Positions 22,899 through 35,089 of a stretch of DNA of 64,000 nucleotides are shown piece after piece. Below the pieces are notes generated by a model that did no database searches, had not been told where the DNA came from, and saw nothing but the letters and a program-made list of their open reading frames with translations. The DNA lies in the NCBI RefSeq assembly GCF_002127325.2, contig NC_035447.2, forward strand, positions 24,919,780 through 24,983,779, read 5' to 3'. Each line of letters opens with the position of its first letter. Position 1 is the first letter of the stretch. The stretch is from Helianthus annuus. Taxonomy: Eukaryota > Streptophyta > Magnoliopsida > Asterales > Asteraceae. The position numbers and the translations under genes are program-made.

Positions 22899-23808
22899 TC
22901 CTTATGTATGTTCTAATGTAATGTTTATTTTAAATAAGTCCATGCGTGGACGTTTATCGTATTTCAGTCCCTACGTGGACTTATCTTTAGTCCCTGCGTG
23001 GACACTTATCTTGTATTAGTCCCTGCGTGGACTTGTCTCTTATTTTAACCTCTATGTAGGTACGTACTGTTTAAAAGTCCCGTTTAGGGCGGTGTGTAAT
23101 CGTATTAAAATTATGGAATGTTATATTATGAATTTCATTTTGATATTACTATGTATGAAATAAATCAAAATCATTCCTTTTAATTTGATCTGCCTAAATA
23201 AAGAATCTTAAAGAGTGAAACCTAGCCAGGTGTCTGTTAAGATCCGGCCAAGATGGTAAAACCTAATTAAAAGGATTCAGATCCCGTGTTAACCTCTGTA
23301 AGCATGTTAACAATCATGGCAGATGTGATTCGTTAAAATTGCACACGCCATTCTTATGCAAGAGTCCTCTAAAAGGATTCCAAAGCCCAAATCAATGGTA
23401 TAATAAATCATGGGTTAAATCACCAATAAAGGTGATCACTTGTTAAAACATCCATAAGCGATGTAGTGCCTACGGGCCATACTTGTTGTCATAATAAGGC
23501 AAAAGACAGTGGTGGTCTATGACTCCCTGTCAGAAGGAGTAAAAGGACTACGGTCCAAACCTTCATACCTTGATTCTCCGTAATCTCGGCTAAATATTAT
23601 AATAACGTCCTCGTGACTAGGCTTTTATGCCACTAGCAATATTAATTGTGATTAGGATAAGTATGTTCAAATCCTAAATAAAAAGTGAGTAACAAATTAA
23701 CCAGATATGGTCTTCGTTACCATGGTTAAAGAATTGCCATAAAAGACAATTCAATAATAAACTCCTAAATAGAATTTTCATTACCTTCTGCAGCAGATAC
23801 AAGCTACT
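22899..23808 (+). mobile_element. Leader between pre-gag ORF and gag
   Basis: No coding signal. At about 22935-23035 there are four degenerate copies of 'agtccctgcgtggac'. The rest is AT-rich leader before the gag ATG at 23809. Confidence 0.6.
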
Positions 23809-24540
23809 ATGGCAAATCCTAATGGAGAAAATAGCCATACAAATGAAGATGATTATGATAATGCCCAAGTAAATTTAACGGGCGCACAACTCAAGGCTCT
23901 TGTCGACAACGCTGTGCAAGCAGCTCTAGATCGACAGTATACCGAATCTCGAAGCAGAACTGTTTCCAAACCACCCTCTAAGCTGAAGACACACTCAAAA
24001 TCCCTCGGCAAACCACTATCCAAACCCAAGAAGGACGACGATAACCACTCATCCAAGCCCAAGAAGGACGACGACAATCACTCGTCAAACGAAAATAGTG
24101 TTCATCGCGAAAGGGAGTATGCGGATGCTTCCCGTGCCAGGGGCTGCACATACAAGTATTTTGTGTCTTGTAAACCCCGAGACTTTACGGGGGAGAAGGG
24201 TGCCGTCGAATGTATGACATGGTTGGATGAGATGGACACTGTGGTGGACATCAGTGGCTGCGCGGAAAGGGATGTAGTGAAGTTTGTGTCGCAGTCGTTT
24301 AAGGGCGAGGCCCTAGCTTGGTGGAGGGCACTAGTTCAGGCCGCGGGAAAAGCTGTGCTTTACAGCATGACGTGGGAGGAATTCGTTTCTCTCATCAAAG
24401 AAAATTACTGCCCTCAGCATGAGGTGGAGAAGATAGAGTCCGATTTTGTGTCATTGGTGATGACAAATCTGGACTGCCAGGCCTACTTGACGAGCTTCAA
24501 CACGATGTCTCGCTTGGTCCCATATCTAGTAACCCCGTAA
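23809..24540 (+). pseudogene. Gag (capsid) of the Gypsy element, stop-truncated
   Basis: 243 codons. N-terminus with an amphipathic 'TGAQLKALVDNAVQAALDRQ', a Ser/Lys-rich repeat ('KPKKDDDNHSS' twice), then the retrotransposon gag fold: 'FTGEKGAVECMTWLDEMD', 'KFVSQSFKGEALAWW', 'WEEFVSLIKENY'. It ends at TAA 24538-24540. Beyond the stop the same frame continues with Gag-like '[16 protein letters not shown]' into pol, so the ancestral product was one Gag-Pol frame. The stop is best read as a nonsense mutation; programmed readthrough is a weaker alternative. Confidence 0.9.
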
Positions 24541-27105
24541 CCAAGGAGAATCGCTCGTTTTATCGGGGGGTTAGAACCCGCGATAAAGGCTAGTGTGAAG
24601 GTCTCTCGGCCAACAACTTTCAGGTCTGTAACTGACCTCTCTTTGTCCCTCACAATGGACGCGGTCCGACTGAGATCGCAGAGAAACAAAGAAGCCGAGA
24701 AGAGGAAGCGTGAGGATGATACCTCACGAAGGTCGGGAAAGAAACACCGTGGAAACGGTGATGGCAAGAGAGGGACCGAGTCGAGAAAAGATGGGCAACA
24801 ATCCGGAGAGAAGCCCAAGTGCAAAAACTGCCAAAAATTCCACTTTGGGAAGTGCAGGTTTGGGCCGAACTCACAGTCCCAGTCAAAGACGCATGCTTGT
24901 GGACTGTGCAAGTCCAAAGACCACAAGACTATGGACTGTAAGAAGATTAAAGACGAGACCTGCTACAACTGTAGTGAGAAGGGGCACATCAGGAGCAACT
25001 GCCCCAAGCTCGCCAAGAAGACCGAGGAAACCAAAAAGAATAACGCTAGAGTCTTCAAAATGGATGTGAAGGAAGCGTTGCAGGACGACAACGTAATCAC
25101 AGGTACTTTCCTCGTGAATAATATATTTGCAAGAGTACTTTTCGATTCAGGCGCTGATAAATCCTTTGTAGACCAAAAATTTTGCAAATTGCTGAACATG
25201 CCTATCAAAACCCTAAATGTGAAATACGAGGTAGAGCTAGCAGACGGCACTGTAGAAACCGTCTCCACTATATTAGAGGGGTGTATGATATCCATTAAGA
25301 ACCATTCTTTTCCTCTATCTCTACTTCCCTTTAATCTGGCTGGTTTTGACATCGTTCTGGGTATGGACTGGTTGTCCCACAACCAGGCCCAGATCATTTG
25401 CAATAGAAAACAAATTGTGCTAAAGACCCCGAATGGTGAATCGCTGACCATTCGAGGGGATACGCAGTATGGATTGCCCAAGAACATAACTATGCTCAAA
25501 GCTTCAAGATGCTTAAAAAGAGGCTGTGTCATCTATATGGCACAAGTGATTATCGAAGAGCCCAAACCAAGGATAGAGGACATTCCTGTCATTTCGGAGT
25601 ATCCAGAAGTTTTCCCCGAAGATTTACCTGGGTTGCCACCAGATAGGCAAGTGGAATTCAGAATAGATATCATCCCTGGAGCAGCTCCTATTGCTAGAGC
25701 ACCCTACCGGCTAGCACCGACTGAAATGAAGGAACTGAGGACCCAGCTAGATGAACTGTTAGCAAAAGGTTTCATTAAACCGAGTTCATCTCCTTGGGGA
25801 GCACCTGTCCTGTTTGTTAAAAAGAAGGACGGATCGATGCGTCTGTGCATCGATTATCGTGAACTTAATAAGGTCACGATAAAGAATAGATACCCATTGC
25901 CAAGGATCGACGATTTGTTTGATCAATTGCAAGGGGCTAGCTATTTCTCAAAGATCGACTTGAGGTCGGGCTACCATCAGCTGAAGGTCAGAGATGAAGA
26001 CGTGCATAAAACAGCATTTAGGACTCGCTACGGTCACTACGAGTTCCTAGTGATGCCTTTTGGGCTCACAAATGCACCGGCTGCGTTCGTGGATCTCATG
26101 AATCGCGTCTGCAAGCCGTACCTAGACAAATTCGTCATCGTATTCATCGACGACATTCTTATCTATTCAAAGAACGAAGCTGACCATGAAAAACACCTAC
26201 GATGTATCCTTAAATTGCTGCATCGTGAGAAACTCTATGCCAAATTCTCTAAATGTGAATTCTGGCTACAAGAAGTCCAATTTCTTGGACATGTCGTAAG
26301 TGAGCGTGGTATCCAGGTGGATCCCGCTAAGGTAGAGGCGGTCATGAATTGGCAAGAGCCAAAGACGCCCACAGAGATCCGTAGTTTCCTGGGATTGGCA
26401 GGATACTACAGAAGATTCATTGAGAATTTCTCAAGGATTGCTGCGCCCTTAACTTCTCTAACCAAGAAGAAGGAAAAATTTGTTTGGGGCCCTAAGCAGC
26501 AAGAATCCTTTGATATTTTGAAACAAAGGCTGAGCAACGCTCCTGTGTTGACGCTACCAGAAGGTACCGAAGAGTTCGTAGTTTACTGCGACGCGTCACA
26601 CACTGGCATGGGGTGTGTGCTCATGCAGAAAGGCAAAGTGATTGCCTATGCTTCAAGACAGTTGAAGGTGCATGAAAAGAATTACACCACCCACGACTTG
26701 GAGCTGGGTGCCGTTGTGTTCGCACTAAAACTGTGGAGGCATTATCTATACGGAATCAAGTTTGTGATTTATTCAGATCACAAGAGCCTTCAACATTTGT
26801 TCAATCAGAAGGAGCTAAACATGAGCCAACGCCGTTGGATGGAAACCTTAAATGATTATGACTATGAGATCAGATACCATCCCGGCAAAGCGAATGTAGT
26901 CGCTGATGCCCTGAGCCGGAAAGAAAGGATGAAACCCATCCGCATCAATGCCAAGAGCATTGAAGTCAAGAATAACTTGATTGAAAGGATATTAGCTGCA
27001 CAGCGAGTGGCTGTGTTGGAAGCTAATTATCCTAAGGAAAAGTTAGGAGTAACGGAGGAGCAGTTAACTCTTAGCAAGGATGGAATCTTGCGATTGAATG
27101 GGTGA
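24541..27105 (+). pseudogene. Pol: zinc knuckles, protease, RT, RNase H
   Basis: In frame with gag, open until TGA 27103-27105. Numbering from 24595: three Cys/His knuckles at 76-87 (short), 102-115 ([14 protein letters not shown]) and 123-136 ([14 protein letters not shown]); aspartic protease '[11 protein letters not shown]' at about 183; RT with '[15 protein letters not shown]' at about 410, '[14 protein letters not shown]' and catalytic '[14 protein letters not shown]' (DD at about 518); RNase H '[15 protein letters not shown]' at about 662 and '[11 protein letters not shown]' at about 725. Catalytic residues are intact, so the domain block could be functional if expressed. The terminating TGA replaces an Arg-type codon and the same frame continues into integrase. 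Confidence 0.95.
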
Positions 27106-27615
27106 ATATGGGTTCCTATTTACGGAGGACTACGAGATGTTATCCTCCAGGAAGCCCATAGTTCCAAATATTCTGTCCATCCTGGAGCAGATAAAATGTA
27201 TCAGGATCTAAAGGCAAATTATTGGTGGATAGGCTTGAAAAAGTCTGTAGCCGCTTATGTAGCCAAATGCTTAACTTGTGTGCAAGTCAAGGCTGAGCAT
27301 CAAAAGCCATCTGGCTTGCTACAACAGCCTGAACTTCCTGAATGGAAATGGGAATGTGTAACTATGGATTTTATCACCAAGTTACCAAAAACGAGCAAAG
27401 GAAACGACACAATATGGGTTATAGTCGATCGACTGACTAAGTCAGCTCATTTCTTACCCATCAAGGAGACTTATAGCTCCGATACATTGGCCCAGTTATA
27501 TGTTGATAAGATTGTAGCCCTACATGGCATACCTGTGTCTATTATCTCTGATCGAGATACTAGATACACGTCTCATTTCTGGAAGAGTTTCCAACAATCT
27601 TTGGGCACACGTTGA
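27106..27615 (+). pseudogene. Integrase N-terminal and catalytic half
   Basis: Same frame as RT-RNase H beyond the stop. HHCC zinc finger: His in 'EAHSSKYSVHPGADKMY' (27150-27198), Cys in 'KCLTC' (about 27267). Catalytic core: first Asp in 'TMDFITKLPK', 'WVIVDRLTKSAHF', second Asp in '[12 protein letters not shown]'. It joins element cDNA to host DNA. The frame is lost at about 27611 by a one-base deletion after 'SLGTR'. Confidence 0.9.
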
Positions 27616-28019
27616 ACTTTAGTACGGCTTACCATCCTCAGACAGACGGCCAGAGTGAGCGTACTATTCAAACGTTAGAAGACATGCTGCGAGCATGTGC
27701 TATCGATTTAGGTGGTAGTTGGGATAAGAACCTACCCCTAATCGAATTCTCCTACAACAATAGCTACCATATCAGCATAAAGGCTGCGCCTTTCGAGGCA
27801 TTATACGGTAGGAAATGTAGATCGCCTGTTTGTTGGGCGGAAGTGGGAGAGGTCCAATTATCAGGACCAGAGATAGTTTTCGAGACAACGGACAAGATTG
27901 TCCAGATCCGGGAACGTCTCAAAGCTGCCCGTGATAGGCAGAAAAGTTACGCTGATCCGAAGCGTAAAGATTTTCACTTCGAGGTAGGTGAAAAAGTGTT
28001 ACTAAAAGTATCACCCTAG
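27612..28019 (+). pseudogene. Integrase C-terminal half (third catalytic residue)
   Basis: A new frame resumes the core at '[20 protein letters not shown]', with the catalytic Glu in 'QSERT', followed by '[17 protein letters not shown]', the '[10 protein letters not shown]' block and a basic '[20 protein letters not shown]'. Ends at TAG 28017-28019, where related elements carry Trp; the frame continues beyond it. Confidence 0.9.
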
Positions 28020-28403
28020 AAGGAGGTGATGCGTTTCGGTAAGAAGGGTAAACTGAGCCCGCGATACATAGGACCTTTTGAGGTTATCGAACGTGTCGGG
28101 TCGGTTGCCTAAAAATTGAACTTACCAGAAGAGCTCAATGGAATTCACAATGTGTTCCACATCTGCAATCTAAAGAAGTGCTTCGCTGATGAATCATTGG
28201 TGATCCCACACACATATGTGCATATAGATGAGAGCTTGAAGTTTGTGGAGAAGCCTTTGTCGATTGAAGACCGACAGGTGAAAAAACTCCGAAGAAAACA
28301 TGTGCCGATAGTTAAGGTTAAATGGGATGCCCGGAGAGGTCCCGAATTCACGTGGGAAGTTGAATCCACGATGAAAGAGAAATATCCCTATTTTTTTGAG
28401 TAA
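28020..28403 (+). pseudogene. Integrase tail with chromodomain-like end
   Basis: Same frame after the stop: 'GKLSPRYIGPFEVIERVG' (GPY/F module), a second stop TAA 28110-28112, then 'LNGIHNVFHICNLKKC' and a terminal 'VPIVKVKWDARRGPEFTWE' with 'MKEKYPYFFE'. The end matches the chromodomain-type tail of Tekay chromoviruses, thought to guide integration to heterochromatin. The natural stop is 28401-28403. Confidence 0.85.
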
Positions 28404-28425
28404 ATCTCGGGTCGAGATTTATTTT

Positions 28426-28438
28426 AAGGGGGTGAGGA
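28426..28438 (+). other. Polypurine tract
   Basis: AAGGGGGTGAGGA directly before the 3' LTR. Primer for plus-strand cDNA synthesis. Confidence 0.85.
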
Positions 28439-31400
28439 TGTAACACCTCGAAATTTTGTGTCCAATGATGTATTGACACGTGTCTTGAGTTAACACGTGG
28501 CGTTTAATATTTAATAAAGGACTAATGTTGACAAACCTTGAAAGTATATAAATTCGAGGGTTATAAATGTCAAACAAGGATAAATATACTATATAGTAAC
28601 CCTAACGATGCTCATACCTTCAAACGAATAAATCATGGATCGTACGGAAGCGAAATGCGGAAGAAAGTGAGAGATTACAAGCTGCGGGAGTTAACTGTGT
28701 CAACATGTTTAATTATACCTCTGAGTGACCCTTTGACGTACCCGAGGCTTTGTAACAGTAAAATACGCTCACTAGAATATACTGTATAAATTCCGCGAAG
28801 TTCCGTTTTAAAACAAGAAAGTTATGATCAAATTCGTGCGAGAAGGGTTAAAAGCGTCAACAATGAAAGTTAAAGCTTCCCGAATAATTAACAAGATAAC
28901 CGGGGATTTAACAGTACGGGTAAATAACACGAGGCCCTTAGTTGTAAATAATCGAGGGCCAAATCGCAAAGTTACCCCTTCAAACCCGAAAAGTCAGGTT
29001 ATTAATTACCAAAGATTTCGTTATTAATTACAAGGATTTTGTTAATCATTACAAAAGATTGAAAAAGATTTAAAAACAACCTTTACGGACCGCAAGGGTC
29101 CTGCCTTACGGACCGTAAAGGGGTGAATGATTAAGCTTGTCTCCGCCACAAGCTTACGGACCGCAAGGCCCCAGCCATACGGTCCGTAAGCGATGCCCAG
29201 CGACAGAAAGTTGGTTGTTGGCTGTTTAAAGCGGTAAAACATATATGAATGGGTTTCCCAGAGGTATGGGCGTCCCTTACTCGACCCATAGCACCTTAGG
29301 ACACCTGCCATTGATCCATACTCATTTATAGGATGTGTTGTAATGATCTTAAGGCCCATCTTGCACTATAAAAGGCCATTCATAGTTCACTATTAGAACA
29401 CACCTCAAAAACTCACCTTCTGATCATTCTTGGAGCTCTCAAGCTTTACTCTATCATTCTAAGTCGTGCACTAACCCTCTATAAGTTGTCTAATCTTTTG
29501 TGGTTTAGTTTTTGCTTAGTATTTAGCTAAAAATCAAACCGTCGTAATTACGGTTTGACTTCGAGATTAGTCTTCAATGGCTCAGTCATATCTCGAATCA
29601 AAAGTAGTTATGTGCTGGTATTTATGTGGGTAACAAACCTCTAAAAGGGTTCCCCCTGATCACCACTCTAACTAGTTCAAATATCAAGTCAAACGTATGC
29701 TTAAAAAGTCAACAGAAAGCCATTTTTGCGATTCTTGCATAATCTGTAATATAGATGGTATGAAACCTGTTTGAACACTCATAAAACATGATATTAAGTA
29801 TATTAACTTGTCTAAGCTCGTTTGATTCGGCCATTTGATATATTGACCCGGTTCGGAGCCGAATGTCGCAAAAGTTTGACTTTTGCTTTGACTTCAGTTC
29901 TGACCCATTTTAGTGCAATGTAGTTATGCCTTAGGACTCTCTTAGGACCAGGTCACGTGATGGTATCACCCTCTGTGACCGGTTCGTTGTTTGTCCGAGT
30001 CTTTTACGCATTTCCGTTAATTACTTAAAAGTTGACCGTAACGCCCTTTTTAAAATAAAACGAGTATTTCGGACACGTGAAGGGACCATAACTTGCTTAC
30101 TAAATTCTAAGCATGTCCCTAAAGTTTCACGCCAATCTGAGGTCTAGAATGGGAGTTATGCTAAATAGCGCATTTATAAGAAACTTTTGTAATAAACGGC
30201 GCAATTAGCATAACGCCTACCTAAACCAATATTTCGTCACCAAAACTTTTACCCACTGTAGTAAAATAATATTTTGGGATTTTTAAAGATTTTTAATTAA
30301 TTTTAACCTGCTCATAACCTGCGGTTATGGCTACGGTTCGGTAAATACCGAATATGCCCTTTTCGGCCAAAACTTGAGTTCTACAAGGTCTTTTGACCCG
30401 ATTCCAGTTGCTACTGATTTTAAATAATAAATAAGATATTTTAGACTTATTAAACTGATCGGGAAACTCATGTTTCCTGTAGAACTCAGAAAGCCCTTTA
30501 AAAGTCTTTAAAATGACCGGAAAACCCCTACGGGGCGTATAATGAACTAAAACTCGTTACGGGCATTATGGAAGGTATCCTACTGATACCACAACCTCTT
30601 TAAAGTATATTTACTTAGGAAACAGTGTAGGACTCCTACGGTTACCCGTTGTGCCTATTGCGCGCACGGTTCGGCTTATGTAACTAGTTTACATAAATTA
30701 GCCGATACGGGTCAAACCATATCATTTTGACCCCAAGATTCAGAGTGTGAATATTAAACCCGTATAAAACAAGTCTCCGAACTTGTTGGGTCAGAATCAC
30801 ATTCCATTCTCGGTTTTCGCCTTTCACGCGATTAAACCATATCTATCCCTCGAAACTAACCGGTCTAGGCTACGGCTAATATAAAGACCCGTTAGGATTC
30901 TAATACGTTATTTTAAAACCTTCGTTCCAGAATAGGAGCCCCAGTAAAAGATATCTGTGATTTAACCGATTAAGGATAATACTTGCAAAGGTAAATACTT
31001 TTAACTTATTTTCCCTTATACGGGCTTGGGTTACGGTATATAAAATACCGCTTGATTGAGCATCAAATCTTCCATCGCTTAGGTGGTTAATTGAATAATT
31101 TGATCGGCTCATTTAAACAGTCTTGTTACTTAAAAGCCTTTGGGGGGTTAATGACCATGTCCCGGATATCCTTGGCATCATTCGAAGAAATGGCCACGAC
31201 CTTGACAGTCGGGTGTAGGCGTACACCCGGTATTATGTCTATATTATTAAAAGACGTAGCCGATGGTTTACCCACCTCGGTTTTACGCAATGTGGTGTGT
31301 CTATTGATCTTTAACCCGGACTAGATCCGGGCTACTGAACGCATAAAAGGAACATGTAATTCGTTCACAAGATTATAATTTTAAATAATTCTCCCAAGTT

Positions 31401-31806
31401 ATAAAAGAGTTTGTGCCTCGTGCATTCAAATCAATTTTATTAAACATTTTACAAAAATGTCGGTTGAATGTATTTACCAGTGTAAACTGACGTATTTTCC
31501 CAAAAAGATTAAGTGCAGGTACTACACGTAATCGGCTGGCCATAGCTCCTTAGCATCTTAAGAAGTCTCGCAAGCTTGATGTCTTATCTGTTGAACAATT
31601 TCTTTTTAATTATTTTGATCCCTCCTGTGGATACTATTCAACTATATGTGATACATTCGATATTACAATCAAAGGTTGAATTATATTTATCTTTATGCTT
31701 CCGCTGTGCATTCATATATTGTGGTTTGACTATATTGCTGCCAACTACGTCACGGTAATCCCCCACCAGGCCCACCGGTGATACACGTGGAAATAGGGGT
31801 GTGACA
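28439..31806 (+). mobile_element. 3' LTR of the Gypsy element (full length)
   Basis: 3368 bp, TGTAACACC...GTGACA. Colinear with the 5' LTR but with 941 extra bp (about 30510-31450). The extra part reads like ordinary LTR U5 sequence without TIRs or a target duplication, so the 5' LTR most likely suffered a deletion rather than the 3' LTR an insertion. Promoter words recur at 29081-29190 and a TATA box at 29367-29375. Confidence 0.95.
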
Positions 31807-34305
31807 TGTGGCTGACTGACAGTTGTTGAAACAACTGGTGTTTCAACTACTGTTGTCATTACAATAGATGTTGTAACATCTGATGTCTTCTGCTTTTTCG
31901 CAGGAGGTGATGGTGGTGATGTGACATTGATGTGAGCAGTGGTGGATGACTGGCAAACAGCTGTTGAAACAACAGGTGTTTCAACCTCTGTTGTCATTAC
32001 AACTACTGATGTGTCAGTACATGTCTTCTGCTTTTGAGCAGGGGTTGATTTGATGGCTGGTGATGTAGTTGAAGTGATGACTTTTGGTGGTGAGGTGATT
32101 TTAGGTAGAGCTAGAGCCGTGGTTGTAGTGTGTGTTATAGTGGTGTATGTTGAAGAGATGGCAGTTGTTTGGCTAGCAGTTTTTGAAATCTGCTTTTTTT
32201 TCTGGTTCAACATAAAGGCCATCTTCTATTCCCTTCTTCCTCCACTGCTTGATTTTCTCCCCTTTTTGGCATTATCTGGAAGGGGGTTATCAATGAATAG
32301 TACAGTGGGAGGAGCTTTGCCAGTGGTGTTTTGGATGCTGGCCTTTATAGCCTTGATGTCTGCTTGTCAGCATTTGTACATGTATTGCATGCTGCTGATC
32401 AGCCATTTGTTTTTGTTTTTCAAGCAGGGGGTGGAAAACACTCCATAGCTCATTTGCAGTAGGTTTAGGTTGTGCAGGTGCTTGAGCTGGAACAGCAGTG
32501 GATTGTGCTTTTTGAGCTTTTAACAGCTGTTGCACCATATCCTTTATTTCAACAACTGTTGTTTCAAGATTTTCAACTCTGGCCGTCAATTCCTGATATT
32601 TTAAATCATCACCAACTTTAATGGGATCATCTGATTTCCCACCAGCAGTGGTTATATCAATGTGTGACTTTAGAACTGAGTCCCAGAAATCATTCATTGA
32701 TGCCCCTTATTCTTGGTTCTGGGTCTTCTTCCTTCAACACTTGATAGTCCTTCAATGTTGCCAGTAGTTTTAACATACTCACTGGTGGTTATCAGAGGTG
32801 CTATAGAAGGAATTGCCTTCAAGGAAGTCTTATAGATGTAACCACTGTCCAAATGTAAACCAGTGGGTTCAACATTTGTAGTGGTTGCTTCACTTGAACT
32901 ACTGACAGGAATTACTTGTAACTCCTGCAGTGTAACCTCCTCAGTTGTTGCTGGGATAGCAGAGGTATAATCATCAGACCCAGTCACTTGTAGGAGTATG
33001 CTTTCAGTGATAGGTGATTGAGAGGAACTGGTTTGTGTCTGAGCTATATCAACTGCATGCAACAAAGGTATTATGGATTGTGGTAATGTGAGAGGTGAGG
33101 ATAAGGGTGTTGAAAGAGACATGTCCTTAGGATCAGGACTGTGGAAGATGGATCCGAGTGGATCCAAAGCTTCATAATGTGGAGTCCTTGTGTTTACAAC
33201 CTGATTCTTTTGTGAGGATGCAGGAGGAGTTTGAGGTAAGGATGGAGATCTTTCTACCATCTGCTGTGAGGAAGTAGCAGCAGTGGTTTTTGGTGACATT
33301 TGTGTTGTCACTGGCAGTTGCTCTGGGATCTCATCTTTCAGAGTTGCCTTTGCTTTGGGTTTGGTGGACTTTTTGTATGATTTCTTTTTGGTCTTTTTGG
33401 TGATTACAGGTGTGGGTTTCATAGCAGTGGTTTGTGCTACTATGATCACCTGGAGCAGTGGGCTCAACAGTAGATGCCTGAGGAGCAGTGTTTTCTGCTG
33501 AATTCTGCTGAGGCACCTCTGCTTTTGTTTTTGTAGGTGCCATCATTCTAGAGAATGTTTCAGTGGTTAAACCACTTATTTTAAAATAAGCACCTTGTTT
33601 GAGTAAATTTTCATTTTCTTTTTCAAATTTTTCTTTGAAATAGTAGCTTAGAAACCTTGGAAAAAGTAGAAATGCTTTGCTATCAACATTTTTCACCAAA
33701 TCATGATAGATTTCCTGGGAATAGTTATAATTTTCATTATGTAGAATGGCACAAGCTAGGCATTGGATCTTTAATGGTATTTCGTTAAAAGCAGTTGTTT
33801 TATTTGAAACACATGTCAAAAGAGTATGAAATAAAAACCTAGTTGCAGAAGGGAAGAAACCTTTTTCTAAGGTATCCTTTTTTATTTGATCTGCATACCC
33901 CCTTTCCAGAAAATCAGTTTTCAACTCGCTTTTAAGAAAAGAAGTTTTACCTTTCTGATCATCGAGTTTAAAGACTTCTGAGATGGATTGTGGAGTAATT
34001 TGAATCGCTTCACCTTGTATGGAAGAATTAATGGCAGTGACGGTCTCGCCTTGTTTTTCGAGGGTAGCGTTTTTCCAAAATTCGCTCTGGGTTTGTTAGT
34101 AAATTGGAGCATCTGCTGTAAGCAAAGTTTTATACTTTGATGCAGCCATGATGTCGATGATTGAATCAAAGGTGTGATTGTTGGTGGGTTTTGTGAGTAG
34201 ACCCAAGTAGTTGTGAGGGGATTTGTATGGTATTTAAATGGTTTCAGCGGCCGTTTGAGCAACCTCTTTGGAAGATGATGATGATTTTGATTTTGATTTC
34301 GTCAT
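31807..34305 (-). pseudogene. Longin-like ORF copy B, 5' part
   Basis: ATG at 34305 (MTKSKSKSSSSSKE), same start context as copy A. Folded part 'FLFHTLLTCVSNKTTAFNEI', 'EIYHDLVKNV', 'FLLFPRFLSYYF', then the Thr/Ser/Pro-rich region. Damaged by stops near 34235 and 34100, and by frame changes near 33920, 33400 and 32700. It runs into the Gypsy insertion at 31807-31811 and resumes at 19088. Copies A and B share domain order and low-complexity composition but differ in many positions, so their separation is not recent. Confidence 0.75.
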
Positions 34306-35089
34306 TTTGATGAAGAAAATCAAAGAATGAATTTGATATAAGAAGATGGAAACTGCTTTGAGAACAGTTTTTTTGTGAATTCGAATCGATAGTAAAACCC
34401 CTGTTTGGGGTTTTTGATCAGGGTTTTATAGGGAAAAAGGTGATTGCTGACGTGGCAACGGTTAAAAAGATCTGACGGATAAGAACTGACCATATGCCAA
34501 CCTCTGATCAAATAAAGGATAATGGAAGACAGTTGTTAAGGAAACCACTGATGGATGAATATCAGTGGATTACAAATGAAAATGAGGACAATGGGTGACT
34601 TTAACTATCAGTGGATAGCTGTGTCAGTGGTTTAAAGCACTGAAGTTTGGTAATAGTGGAAAACAATGAAAATGATGGAACAGAGGTTGACTTTCAACAC
34701 TGGATAGCTACAAACCAACAGATGTTTGAACCAATCAATGGTTACGGCAGACTTTGATTTTCTCAATATGCAGGAGCAACATAGTCTTCTTCAAAACAGT
34801 GGTTGTCGAAACATCTGCTGTTTGTGCTTAGTTTGATGAGTATAAATCTTGACAACTATACTCCAACATATACAATGTTTTTGAGGGTCCACTTTTTGCC
34901 CAAAAGATTCTCATCCTTTGGTAAGTGTGCAAGTTATCAAACTTGTTTTCCCTGAACTGTTGAAGCTCCTCTTATATGACACGACCCAACTTTCTGTCTT
35001 TTAGTGGATTTGAAGTTTAATTTGAAAAGCAAGTGTTGGTATATCAGTAGATGAGCTTTAACATCTGTTTTGTACATCTGCTGCTCAGA
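34306..35089 (-). mobile_element. Leader between LTR and ORF, copy B
   Basis: Nearly identical in layout to 16406-17191, with the TATA-like box at 34422-34430 and the 'cagtgg'/'aacatctg' words. No coding signal and no canonical primer site. Confidence 0.65.
34422..34430 (-). promoter_or_regulatory. TATA-like box upstream of ORF copy B
   Basis: Minus strand TATAAAACC, ~117 bp before the ATG, same spacing as in copy A. Confidence 0.45.

Larger units (their letters stand above)
19089..31806 (+). mobile_element. Nested Tekay-like Ty3/Gypsy chromovirus, complete
   Basis: 12,718 bp with all structural parts: LTRs (19089-21515, 28439-31806) bounded TGTAACACC...GTGACA, an iMet primer site, an extra pre-gag ORF, gag, protease-RT-RNase H-integrase order (Ty3/Gypsy), a C-terminal chromodomain-like tail, a polypurine tract and a 5-bp TSD. 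RT and integrase motifs and the single gag-pol frame fit the plant Tekay/Del clade. By my eye count the LTRs differ by roughly 14 substitutions and a few single-base indels plus one 941-bp gap, implying recent insertion, yet the polyprotein is dead. Confidence 0.95.

Noticed and set aside
24538..24540. Programmed stop readthrough between gag and pol
   Set aside because: Three further in-frame stops and a frameshift in the same polyprotein make a nonsense mutation the simpler reading; Tekay-type elements usually have one frame.
24483..25532. Long minus-strand frames opposite gag-pol (147 and 189 codons)
   Set aside because: They mirror the real plus-strand polyprotein, which has clear zinc-knuckle and protease motifs.
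30510..31450. 941-bp insertion in the 3' LTR as a separate element
   Set aside because: No TIR, LTR or target duplication at its edges; a deletion from the 5' LTR explains it better.
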